Of a stretch of DNA of 20,685 nt, positions 7,232 through 12,516 are shown in pieces. The first letter of the stretch is position 1. Each line of letters begins with the position of its first letter. Below the pieces are notes generated by a model. The model saw nothing but the letters and a program-made list of their open reading frames with translations, was not told the DNA's origin and did no database searches. The stretch comes from Serratia sp. DD3 (GTDB lineage Bacteria; Pseudomonadota; Gammaproteobacteria; Enterobacterales; Enterobacteriaceae): positions 1 through 20,685 of the forward strand of contig NZ_AYKS02000005.1 of assembly GCF_000496755.2 (NCBI RefSeq). Reading direction: 5' to 3'. Position numbers and translations under genes: made by a program.

Positions 7232-7648
7232 CTAGCCGTGCGGCATCCGCTCGAATGCCTGTAATGAGGGATCGATGGTGTCCCACTCCAGGCCACGGAC
7301 GTGGTAGGTAAGCGCCTGTGGTGCAAAGCGGCCGGGCTCATCCAGGCTACCGGCCGGGACGGCGATCAACTCTGGCATGGCGGCAAAGCGCAAGTAGACA
7401 GGCGTTCCACAGACCGGGCAAAAAGCATGGCTCTTCACGTTGCCGTTATCGCCCGCCACTTCCCAGTGCGTCGCCTCGCCAGTGATCGTCATGTCGCCCT
7501 GCGCAGGAAAGGTCAACCAGGAGCCATGCCCGGTGCCACTTCGCCGCTGGCAGTCGCGACACTGGCAATGATTCTGGAAGATGGGTGCTTGCTTGGTGGT
7601 GTAGCGAATCGCACCGCACGCGCATCCGCCGGTATAAGGTTGGTTCAT
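7232..7648 (-). CDS. GFA-family (CENP-V/glutathione-dependent formaldehyde-activating fold) zinc protein
   Basis: 138 codons. All the zinc ligands of the GFA fold are visible: GGCACGAIRY (Cys9, Cys11), NHCQCRDCQRRSG (Cys28, Cys30, Cys33) and FCPVCGTPVY (Cys77, Cys80). Length is normal for the family. The best-known member, Gfa, was described as joining glutathione and formaldehyde, but most members have no proven reaction, so function is open. Its ATG (7648-7646) overlaps the stop of the upstream SRPBCC gene as ATGA, which implies translational coupling. It is the last gene of the arsR-SRPBCC-GFA operon. The GC content of this operon is clearly above that of its neighbours, which suggests transfer from a GC-richer donor. 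Confidence 0.93.
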   Translation of the reverse strand: MNQPYTGGCACGAIRYTTKQAPIFQNHCQCRDCQRRSGTGHGSWLTFPAQGDMTITGEATHWEVAGDNGNVKSHAFCPVCGTPVYLRFAAMPELIAVPAGSLDEPGRFAPQALTYHVRGLEWDTIDPSLQAFERMPHG

Positions 7649-8127
7649 GAGTGACTCCCGTTTGAGGTCGCCTTCGGTTTAGCGAAGACGTCAATGCCCT
7701 GCCCGGTTTCCAGCAGCGATTTCAAGCTGGAAAGCACGATTGGCCAGCCTTTCTGAATGCCCATAGCCATACCGCTGCCGGCCTCGAGTTCATCGTGGAT
7801 GACGGTCAAGCGCACCATGTCGTCGTAATCCTCAATGTCGAAACTCACGCGGCTGATGTTGGCCGGATCACTGGCCTGCGAGGGGCTCGCCCAAGTGATA
7901 ACCAAGCGAGCTGGCGGCACCGACTCGACCACCTTGCCGACAATATTGACCGTGCGCTGCTCGTCAGCGCGCACATGTTCCCAGTCCGACCCGGGCTTCC
8001 AATCGGAAAGGTTCTCGTGCCCCCAGTAGCGCTGCGCGACCTCCGGCTTGGTGATGGCCTCAAACACTTTTTCCGGCGTCGAACGGATGTAGGTCACATA
8101 AACGAAACTCGTCTGTTCTTTGCTCAT
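7645..8127 (-). CDS. SRPBCC-fold (AHSA1-like) protein
   Basis: 160 codons. The pattern FVYVTYIRSTPEKVFEAIT, then RYWGHENLSDWKPGSDW, RLVITWASP, RLTVIHDELEAGS and GWPIVLSSLKSLLETG is the classic bacterial AHSA1-type START/SRPBCC domain (PF08327). Its helix-grip cavity binds hydrophobic ligands. The whole protein is this one domain. It lies two bases downstream of an arsR gene and overlaps the GFA gene by four bases, so the three form an operon. Bacterial ArsR-AHSA1 pairs are common, and the SRPBCC protein is presumed to handle or sense a small molecule. The ligand is not known from sequence. Codon usage is GC-rich, as in its operon partners. Confidence 0.93.
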   Translation of the reverse strand: MSKEQTSFVYVTYIRSTPEKVFEAITKPEVAQRYWGHENLSDWKPGSDWEHVRADEQRTVNIVGKVVESVPPARLVITWASPSQASDPANISRVSFDIEDYDDMVRLTVIHDELEAGSGMAMGIQKGWPIVLSSLKSLLETGQGIDVFAKPKATSNGSHS

Positions 8128-8129
8128 CG

Positions 8130-8444
8130 TTATTCCCCTTCAAGTTCTTTCTTCAGGTCGTACAGCAGGCTGAGCCGCTGACGTTCGAATTTACGCACCC
8201 ACCGCTCATAGACTTCATGCAGCGGTACCGGATTGATGAAATGCAGCTTCTCCCTGCCCCGCCAAACCGTGTTCACCAGATTGGCCTCCTCCAGAATCCC
8301 GATGTGCTGGGTGACCGACTGCCGCCTCATGTCCAACTGCTCGCAGAGCTGGCCCAGCGTCTGCCCATTGTTCTCGCACAACAGGTCGAGCAGTTTTCTA
8401 CGTGTCGGGTCGCCCAGCGCTTTGAAAACTTTGTCAGTGTCCAT
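8130..8444 (-). CDS. ArsR-family repressor of the SRPBCC-GFA operon
   Basis: 104 codons. A canonical small ArsR winged helix: VFKALGDPTRRKLLDLL (6-22), helix-turn-helix QTLGQLCEQLDMRRQSVTQH (28-47), GILEEANLV and the wing WRGREKLHFINP. The ending HEVYERWVRKFERQRLSLLYDLKKEL is the long C-terminal helix usual in the ArsR group paired with AHSA1 proteins. Residues for arsenic sensing (CxC in helix 3) are absent. It is the first gene of an operon and lies just downstream of a promoter whose spacer is a palindrome, so it is very probably autoregulated. No clear Shine-Dalgarno is seen before the ATG at 8444. Confidence 0.94.
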   Translation of the reverse strand: MDTDKVFKALGDPTRRKLLDLLCENNGQTLGQLCEQLDMRRQSVTQHIGILEEANLVNTVWRGREKLHFINPVPLHEVYERWVRKFERQRLSLLYDLKKELEGE

Positions 8445-8478
8445 GAGTTGTCTATGTGTGAGGTGTGAAACGTGAGAA

Positions 8479-8508
8479 ATTATATGCAGGTAATTACCTG
8501 CATGTCAA
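8479..8508 (-). promoter_or_regulatory. Consensus promoter with palindromic operator in the spacer
   Basis: On the minus strand: -35 TTGACA (8508-8503), an 18-bp spacer, and -10 TATAAT (8484-8479), both exact consensus. The spacer forms the core of a perfect 20-bp palindrome, ATGCAGGTAATTACCTGCAT (8484-8503), which also touches the edges of both hexamers. A bound ArsR dimer would block RNA polymerase completely. The expected transcription start is about 30 bp upstream of the arsR start codon. Confidence 0.85.
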
Positions 8509-8845
8509 ATTATGCATCAGCTTATATTCGGCAAAATTGCTCACCTAAAGCTATACGGTGCTATCACCATGCGCCACGATAAGATCGTCACGGCCTTCTT
8601 AGGCGCTAACTCGTTGGCGGTAGCTTACGTTTGGCTTAATTGAGGACAGGTCCTAGTTAGGGTGGGGGTTTACTTATATCGAAAGAGTGGATTTCTCTTT
8701 GAAAATCGCAACAAGTGATGATGCTATTAAAGACGCTGTCAAACTCGCACAGGTAGAAATAGTGCTCACTGCTCTCCCACTCAAAAACTGCAACTCAGTT
8801 CAGACGGTTAAATCAAACAGTGCCACCAAATACCCGCTATTACAG
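8509..8845. other. Gap without a supported gene
   Basis: I see no convincing coding sequence. Small inverted repeats occur, such as GGTG-CTAT-CACC (about 8558-8569) and GCCT-TCTT-AGGC. A short plus-strand stretch reading MRHDKIVTAF (about 8569-8600) faintly recalls the RHDKI motif of IS630-type transposases, but it is too short to call. An open frame at 8687-8869 has no ribosome-binding site and an implausible protein. Confidence 0.5.
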
Positions 8846-9169
8846 TCAATCATTTTCTTCAAGATCTGACTTTAACTCACCCAACATCGCTACGGCATAG
8901 GTTGCATACTGACCAATCCATCGATCATGGATGGCTTTGATTGGCAAAGCATTGAGATGGTTCCAACGCTCCCGCCCTTCTCGCCTGGCCACCACCAGAT
9001 CAGCCTCTTCAAGTACCTTGAGGTGCATCAAAACCGTGCAGCGGTCTATTTCAGGAAAAAGTGCACATAAAGCCCCCGTTGTTAACGGCTTGTCTTTGAG
9101 CTGATCCAAGAGGGCACGACGTGTGCGGTTGGAGAGCGCTTTGAATACTCGATCATCTATATTTGACAT
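8846..9169 (-). CDS. ArsR-family repressor of the second SRPBCC module
   Basis: 107 codons from the ATG at 9169 (MSNIDDRVFKALSNRTRRAL). The family begins here, so the alternative upstream starts at 9187 and 9196 are less likely. A winged helix follows: helix-turn-helix PLTTGALCALFPEIDRCTVLMH (about 28-49), KVLEEADLV, wing RREGRERWNHLN, and the C-terminal helix HDRWIGQYATYAVAMLGELKSDLEEND. It is only distantly similar to the ArsR at 8130-8444, so this is not a recent duplication. It is divergent from an SRPBCC gene. There is no Shine-Dalgarno, and its predicted -10 lies six bases upstream of the ATG, suggesting a leaderless transcript. The start codon lies in the operator. Confidence 0.92.
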   Translation of the reverse strand: MSNIDDRVFKALSNRTRRALLDQLKDKPLTTGALCALFPEIDRCTVLMHLKVLEEADLVVARREGRERWNHLNALPIKAIHDRWIGQYATYAVAMLGELKSDLEEND

Positions 9170-9204
9170 GTTATAAATATATAACATATAGTCCAATAAC
9201 TCAA
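9163..9204. promoter_or_regulatory. Overlapping divergent promoters with a 20-bp dyad operator
   Basis: Plus strand, for SRPBCC-VOC: TTGACA (9163-9168), 18-bp spacer, TATAGT (9187-9192). Minus strand, for arsR: TTGAGT (9204-9199), 17-bp spacer, TATATT (9181-9176). The dyad ATGTTATA-AATA-TATAACAT (9168-9187) fills the spacer of the first promoter, covers the -10 of the second, and includes the arsR start codon. One bound dimer could shut both directions. Confidence 0.75.
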
Positions 9205-9222
9205 GATAAAAGGAGTCTCCCT

Positions 9223-9732
9223 ATGGCGTTCGATTTTCAGGTGTCAGCTCGGGTAAATAAGCCTGTCACAGATGTGTATCAGGCTGTCGTCAAACCTGCA
9301 CGACTCAGTGCTTACTTCACCACCCTAGGGGGAGCAAGTGCTCCATTAGTTGCCGGATCGACGGTTATCTGGTGGGGTAACACCCCTGTCGAAGTTATTG
9401 AGCTGGTGGAGAATAAACGCATTGTTCTGCGTTGGGATGCGGAAGTACCAACAGGAAACACACCTTACAAGACGTTAATCGAGATGTCTTTTATCCCGCT
9501 GGATGATGGCGGCACCCTCGTCAACATTGCTGAAACAGGATGGGAATCGGATCAGGCGTCGCAAAAAGCGTCGTATATCAACTGTGAAGGCTGGACTCAG
9601 ATGCTGTGTTCCATGAAAGCCTGGCTGGAGTATGGGATCAATCTCAGAGCAGGCTACTATCAGAGTGAGATGCTGGGCGAACCTGCGAGTGTCGCTAATC
9701 ACCCTAGCCTACTAAATAAGGAGAAATTTTAA
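9223..9732 (+). CDS. SRPBCC-fold (AHSA1-like) protein
   Basis: 169 codons from the ATG at 9223, preceded by AAAAGGAG at good distance; a longer upstream reading lacks such a site. Single AHSA1-type SRPBCC domain: FQVSARVNKPVTDVYQAVVKP (4-24), YFTTLGGASAPL, GSTVIWWG, KRIVLRWDAE, then INCEGWTQMLCSMKAWLEYG (about 118-137), the long C-terminal helix that closes the ligand cavity. It is encoded divergently from an arsR gene and overlaps the VOC gene start in TAATG, so SRPBCC and VOC are translationally coupled. The ligand is unknown. Low similarity to the SRPBCC at 7645-8127 and a lower GC content indicate a separate origin. Confidence 0.93.
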   Translation: MAFDFQVSARVNKPVTDVYQAVVKPARLSAYFTTLGGASAPLVAGSTVIWWGNTPVEVIELVENKRIVLRWDAEVPTGNTPYKTLIEMSFIPLDDGGTLVNIAETGWESDQASQKASYINCEGWTQMLCSMKAWLEYGINLRAGYYQSEMLGEPASVANHPSLLNKEKF

Positions 9733-9935
9733 TGGGCGCAGAAATTAAGGGCGGTCTTAATATTGCTATTAAAGTACCCGCACACCAATACCCGCAGACA
9801 CTGGATTTTTACCGTAACGTGATAGGGCTTAAAGAGATTACCAACAAATTACCCGCCATCGGGTTTGAGCTGGGCCCAAATCGACTGTGGATCGATGAAG
9901 CCCCTAGCCTGAGCCAAGCCGAGGTCTGGCTTGAA
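9732..9935 (+). pseudogene. VOC (glyoxalase/bleomycin resistance fold) protein, 5' part, cut by IS605-type element
   Basis: The ATG at 9732 overlaps the preceding stop (TAATG), with AAGGAG at 9719-9724. The protein GLNIAIKVPAHQYPQTLDFY, then VIGLKEITNKLPAIGFELG, NRLWIDEAP and SQAEVWLE is the first half of a VOC domain, with the usual beta-alpha-beta-beta order. At 9931-9935 (TTGAA) the homology stops and the frame runs about ten more codons through transposon sequence to a stop at 9965. The second half is found beyond the element at 12241-12402. The intact gene would encode roughly 120 residues, normal for a small VOC protein. It is probably an enzyme or binding protein sharing a substrate with the SRPBCC partner. 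Confidence 0.88.
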
Positions 9936-9972
9936 CGAAACGCCCGCGCAATCCTGCTCCTTTAGGGGTGGG

Positions 9973-10437
9973 TCAAGCGGGAGGTAAATTGGTTTTGGTC
10001 AAGGCCTTAGACCGCTGCACGGCCTGTTCGCTCGGCGGGGCGTTTTGCTCCTCGATATACTGCTTTATCACTTCCAACGTAGCGCCTCCGCACGACACCA
10101 CGCAATAACTGGGCGACCAAAAATGGTTGCCCCATAGCATCGTCTTGATCCGCTCCCAGAACTCTCGGCGCAGCATGTATGAGGACTTCCCTTTTAGCTT
10201 GCCAACCAGATTGGAGACCGAAACCTTCGGGTGGATCGCCACCATCAAATGGATATGGTTATGCTCGCCGCCAAACTCCAATAGCTCACAATCCATCTGT
10301 TTACACGTCTCCGCAATGATGTCCCTGGTTCGCTCCAGCATCTCCGCCGTAAACACTTCCCGCCGATACTTGGTGACAAATACTAGATGTGCATGGTTTT
10401 TAAAAATACAGCTTCTACCTGTGCGCCAGTCGTACAT
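9973..10437 (-). CDS. tnpA: IS200/IS605 Y1 transposase TnpA
   Basis: 154 codons from the ATG at 10437 (MYDWRTGRSCIFKNHAHLVF). The frame is open further upstream, but that part is non-homologous. The HUH metal-binding motif is HIH at residues 61-63 (within EHNHIHLMV). The catalytic tyrosine is Tyr127 with Gln131 (IKQYIEEQ), the same spacing as in the well-studied IS608 enzyme. FVTKYRREVF and KLKGKSSYMLRREF are further family hallmarks. TnpA cuts and joins single-stranded ends recognised as hairpins, without duplication of the target. The last 15 residues or so (after QAVQRSKALTK) are a short basic tail. It is transcribed away from the tnpB side. Confidence 0.96.
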   Translation of the reverse strand: MYDWRTGRSCIFKNHAHLVFVTKYRREVFTAEMLERTRDIIAETCKQMDCELLEFGGEHNHIHLMVAIHPKVSVSNLVGKLKGKSSYMLRREFWERIKTMLWGNHFWSPSYCVVSCGGATLEVIKQYIEEQNAPPSEQAVQRSKALTKTNLPPA

Positions 10438-10446
10438 AATTGACCT

Positions 10447-10486
10447 AATACTAGATTGACAGTAATGCGTGAATGATACTAGTATT
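10447..10486. repeat. 8-bp inverted repeat in the tnpA / accessory ORF promoter gap
   Basis: AATACTAG (10447-10454) and CTAGTATT (10479-10486) are exact reverse complements in the 65-bp space between the divergent genes. AATACTAGAT also recurs inside tnpA near 10378. It is a possible shared operator; a role is not shown. Confidence 0.45.
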
Positions 10487-10502
10487 TGCCAAGGGCGACA
10501 AC

Positions 10503-10820
10503 ATGGCGAGACACAACATGGACAAAGTAACCCTCTCATGCTCCGGCGGATGTGGACGCACAGTGACCTTGCGCAGAAGCAAGGTTCAAAAAGCCGATTA
10601 TTACCTCTGCCAGTCAAGAGGATCAGGTCATCTATGCGAGCAAAAACTCCCTCCATTGCCGCCGGGGAAAATGCGCCGAGTAGAAATGAATGCTGCTGCC
10701 ACTTTTTGGGGGTACGCGGAGGCGTTGGCCAGCGTGAAAGATAGGGCATCAATCACCTGTGCGCGTGAAATTCTCGCGGCCGGGGTCGTGCAGCTGGCAC
10801 TTAATAAAGCGGCCAAATAA
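10503..10820 (+). CDS. Small Cys-containing accessory protein encoded upstream of tnpB
   Basis: 105 codons from the ATG at 10503 (MARHNMDKVTLSCSGGCGRT), with AAGGGCG at 10491-10497; an earlier ATG at 10473 is less well placed. The first part has a possible zinc knuckle, CSGGC then YLCQSRGSGHLCE. The second part is helical (AAATFWGYAEALASV and ITCAREILAAGVVQLALN). I do not recognise a named family. Its stop overlaps the tnpB start (TAATG), so the two are translationally coupled. It is an extra gene beyond the usual tnpA-tnpB pair. It may bind nucleic acid or TnpB, or regulate expression of the element; this is inference. Confidence 0.8.
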   Translation: MARHNMDKVTLSCSGGCGRTVTLRRSKVQKADYYLCQSRGSGHLCEQKLPPLPPGKMRRVEMNAAATFWGYAEALASVKDRASITCAREILAAGVVQLALNKAAK

Positions 10821-12229
10821 TGCTGACCGGGATCAAGCTACGCGCCAATCCTAACGCTGCTCAAAAGCAAACGTTGAGCCAGTGGATGGGGTGCGCTCGC
10901 GTGATCTGGAATGGCAAGGTAGACGAAGAAAAATACCACCGCACCTATGCCCGTAAATATTGCACCATCGGCACTTACCCTCCGATTGACCAAAAAACAG
11001 CCCAATTCAAATCCGAAGAATTAACGCCGTGGCTATCAGACTGTCCCAGTCAAATTCTGCGCAACAGCGCGGTTAACTGGTATCAAACCTATCGGAAGTT
11101 CATGAAGGGTCAGTGCGGACGACCCAAGCGCAAAATCAAGAGCGACAAGGGCTCTATTTATCTCACCCGCGAATTATTCAATTTTGAGCTCTGCTCTGAC
11201 GGGAACGTAAGGCTTTTTATCGGCACCAAGACCAATAATATTGGCTACCTGTCTTTCAAGGCGCACAGTAAGTTCGAGAAACCGAATTCGCTCTACGTCC
11301 GCAAAGCGCGGGGCCACTATTATGTGTCTTTCTGCTACGAAAATGGTGTAGATGAGTCGACCCTATCCAGTAACGCCGAGCATCTGGCCTTCCTGCAAGG
11401 CGCTTCTCGTGAGTTTCTGGAGCAACACACCATCGGCATTGACCGCGGTGTAGCCATTGCGGCACAGGCAGGGGAAATAAGTTTCGACTTTTCTGCCAGG
11501 CAGAAGCGCCACCTGAGCAAGGCCGACCGCTATCTCCATCGGCTGCAGCGCAAGCTGGCAAAGCAGCAGAAAGGCGCTAACCGCCGCACCAAAACCCAGC
11601 ACCGAATTTCTGTCTATCACGGCCAAAAAAGCAATATCCGTCGTGATTTCAATCATCAAACCAGTAGAGCTCTGGTTAATAGCCCGGCCAGGATTTTTGT
11701 ATTCGAGGCACTGCGCACGGCGCAAATGACTCGACGGCCAAAGGCCAAACTCGATGGGCAGGGGCGTTTTTTGCCGAATAAAGCCAAGCAGAAGGCAGGT
11801 TTAAACAAGGCCATTTTGCATTCTGGCTGGCACATGCTGGAAAGTTTCACCAAGTACAAAGCCTACCAGGCAGGAAAAGCGTTTTTTAAAATACCCGCCA
11901 CTTATACCAGTCAGGAATGCGCCGTTTGCGGCAACATTCATCCCAATAACCGCAAGTCACAGAGTCTCTTTGTGTGCGGGCAGTGTGGCAATACTGACAA
12001 TGCAGATCACAACGCATCTCTGGTAATAAAAAAGCGTGCGATTACGTTAATTTTGGACTCTGGAACGGAGTTGTCAGCGGCGGATGTATTAACCGCTTCG
12101 GCTGATATTGGGCGTGGAGGGAAAGGTAAGACTGGTGGGGTCAAAAGCTCAACCAGCAGCTCCCAGCGAAGCGTCAAAAGAGAAAAGGTCGCGGTTTCTG
12201 GTTGCGCCCTTGGAAGCTCGCTACTTTAG
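10820..12229 (+). CDS. tnpB: IS605-family TnpB, RNA-guided RuvC nuclease
   Basis: 469 codons. The N-terminal helical/wedge region begins MLTGIKLRANPNAAQKQTLS, with an AVNWYQTYRKFMKG segment near 84-97. RuvC-I is TIGIDRGVAIA with Asp208, RuvC-II is RIFVFEAL with Glu296, the zinc finger is CAVC (367-370) with CGQC (386-389), and RuvC-III is NADHNAS with Asp396. All three catalytic acids and four cysteines are present, so the nuclease looks active. After RuvC-III there is a tail of about 70 residues rich in Gly, Ser and Lys (GRGGKGKTGG, SSTSSSQRS). The DNA encoding it also makes the right-end guide RNA. Translation is coupled to the upstream small ORF. TnpB cuts DNA that matches its guide and so favours retention of the element after TnpA excision. 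Confidence 0.96.
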   Translation: MLTGIKLRANPNAAQKQTLSQWMGCARVIWNGKVDEEKYHRTYARKYCTIGTYPPIDQKTAQFKSEELTPWLSDCPSQILRNSAVNWYQTYRKFMKGQCGRPKRKIKSDKGSIYLTRELFNFELCSDGNVRLFIGTKTNNIGYLSFKAHSKFEKPNSLYVRKARGHYYVSFCYENGVDESTLSSNAEHLAFLQGASREFLEQHTIGIDRGVAIAAQAGEISFDFSARQKRHLSKADRYLHRLQRKLAKQQKGANRRTKTQHRISVYHGQKSNIRRDFNHQTSRALVNSPARIFVFEALRTAQMTRRPKAKLDGQGRFLPNKAKQKAGLNKAILHSGWHMLESFTKYKAYQAGKAFFKIPATYTSQECAVCGNIHPNNRKSQSLFVCGQCGNTDNADHNASLVIKKRAITLILDSGTELSAADVLTASADIGRGGKGKTGGVKSSTSSSQRSVKREKVAVSGCALGSSLL

Positions 12230-12245
12230 CTGCGAGTAGTTCACT
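12090..12245 (+). ncRNA. Predicted omega RNA (reRNA) of TnpB, approximate
   Basis: In this family the guide RNA scaffold comes from the 3' end of tnpB plus the right end, and the guide is the flanking DNA. Here the 3' part of tnpB and the right-end hairpin (CTCGC/GCGAG, 12217-12236) would form the scaffold, and the guide would begin at about 12241 in VOC sequence. The start is a guess based on known lengths; the end is set by the element edge. No expression evidence. Confidence 0.45.
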
Positions 12246-12402
12246 TGTTCACCCCTGATTTTGGACAAGCTGCTCAGCATGTTAAAGAATGCGGAGTTGT
12301 GCGTTGTGATACTCTCGAATCTCTTCCCGAAGGGTTCAAAGGCGGGTGGATCATGAGCCCTAGCAATATTGTGCATATGCTACGAGAACCAGAGGCTTGG
12401 TG
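12241..12402 (+). pseudogene. VOC protein, 3' part, separated by the IS605-type element
   Basis: Reading on from the right end of the element gives LFTPDFGQAAQHVKECGVV, then RCDTLESLPEGFKGGW, IMSPSNIVHMLREPEAW and a TGA at 12400-12402. This is the second half of the VOC fold, with the last strands carrying a conserved His near HMLREP. It joins in order to the first half ending VWLE at 9935. No other damage is visible, so precise excision of the element would probably restore the gene. It has no start codon or promoter of its own. Confidence 0.88.
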
Positions 12403-12488
12403 AGTCAATAGAAAGTGCCTTGGTCAACGAAGGAAGCAAGTCTTAACTATTATCTCAACCAAAAAATGATCTCAAATAGAAATTTAAC

Positions 12489-12510
12489 GAGGGGTAAACA
12501 GGCACCCCTC
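12489..12510 (-). terminator. Rho-independent terminator of the ABC-F gene
   Basis: GAGGGGT (12489-12495) and ACCCCTC (12504-12510) are a perfect 7-bp stem with an 8-base loop, starting seven bases beyond the ABC-F stop. On the minus strand it is followed by the T-rich GTTAAATTTC. This is strong enough to call. Confidence 0.8.
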
Positions 12511-12516
12511 ACCCTG

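Larger units (their letters stand above)
9936..12240. mobile_element. IS200/IS605-family insertion sequence with tnpA, accessory ORF and tnpB
   Basis: The element of about 2.3 kb carries divergent tnpA (minus) and accessory ORF-tnpB (plus). Its edges are set by where the VOC gene stops and resumes: left just after TTGAA (9931-9935), right close to 12240. The edges are good to a few bases only. As expected for this family there are no terminal inverted repeats and no target duplication, but there are subterminal hairpins. On the left these are CCCGC/GCGGG (9943-9947, 9977-9981) around CTCC-TTTA-GGGG. On the right it is CTCGC/GCGAG (12217-12221, 12232-12236). Both hairpin regions contain CTTTAG. 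All three genes appear intact, so it may be active. Confidence 0.9.

Noticed and set aside
7301..8475. Several antisense frames opposite the GFA, SRPBCC and arsR genes
   Set aside because: They are by-products of high GC; the minus-strand frames carry clear domain motifs.
8569..8642. Possible IS630 transposase fragment (MRHDKIV)
   Set aside because: Only about seven residues fit; no flanking motif or end sequence supports it.
8687..8869. 60-codon GTG-started frame in the gap before the second arsR
   Set aside because: No Shine-Dalgarno, no recognisable protein, and it runs into the 3' end of the arsR gene on the other strand.
10438..10752. N-terminal extension of tnpA by about 105 codons
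   Set aside because: The extension is antisense to the accessory ORF, has no TnpA homology, and TnpA proteins normally start near MYDWRTG.
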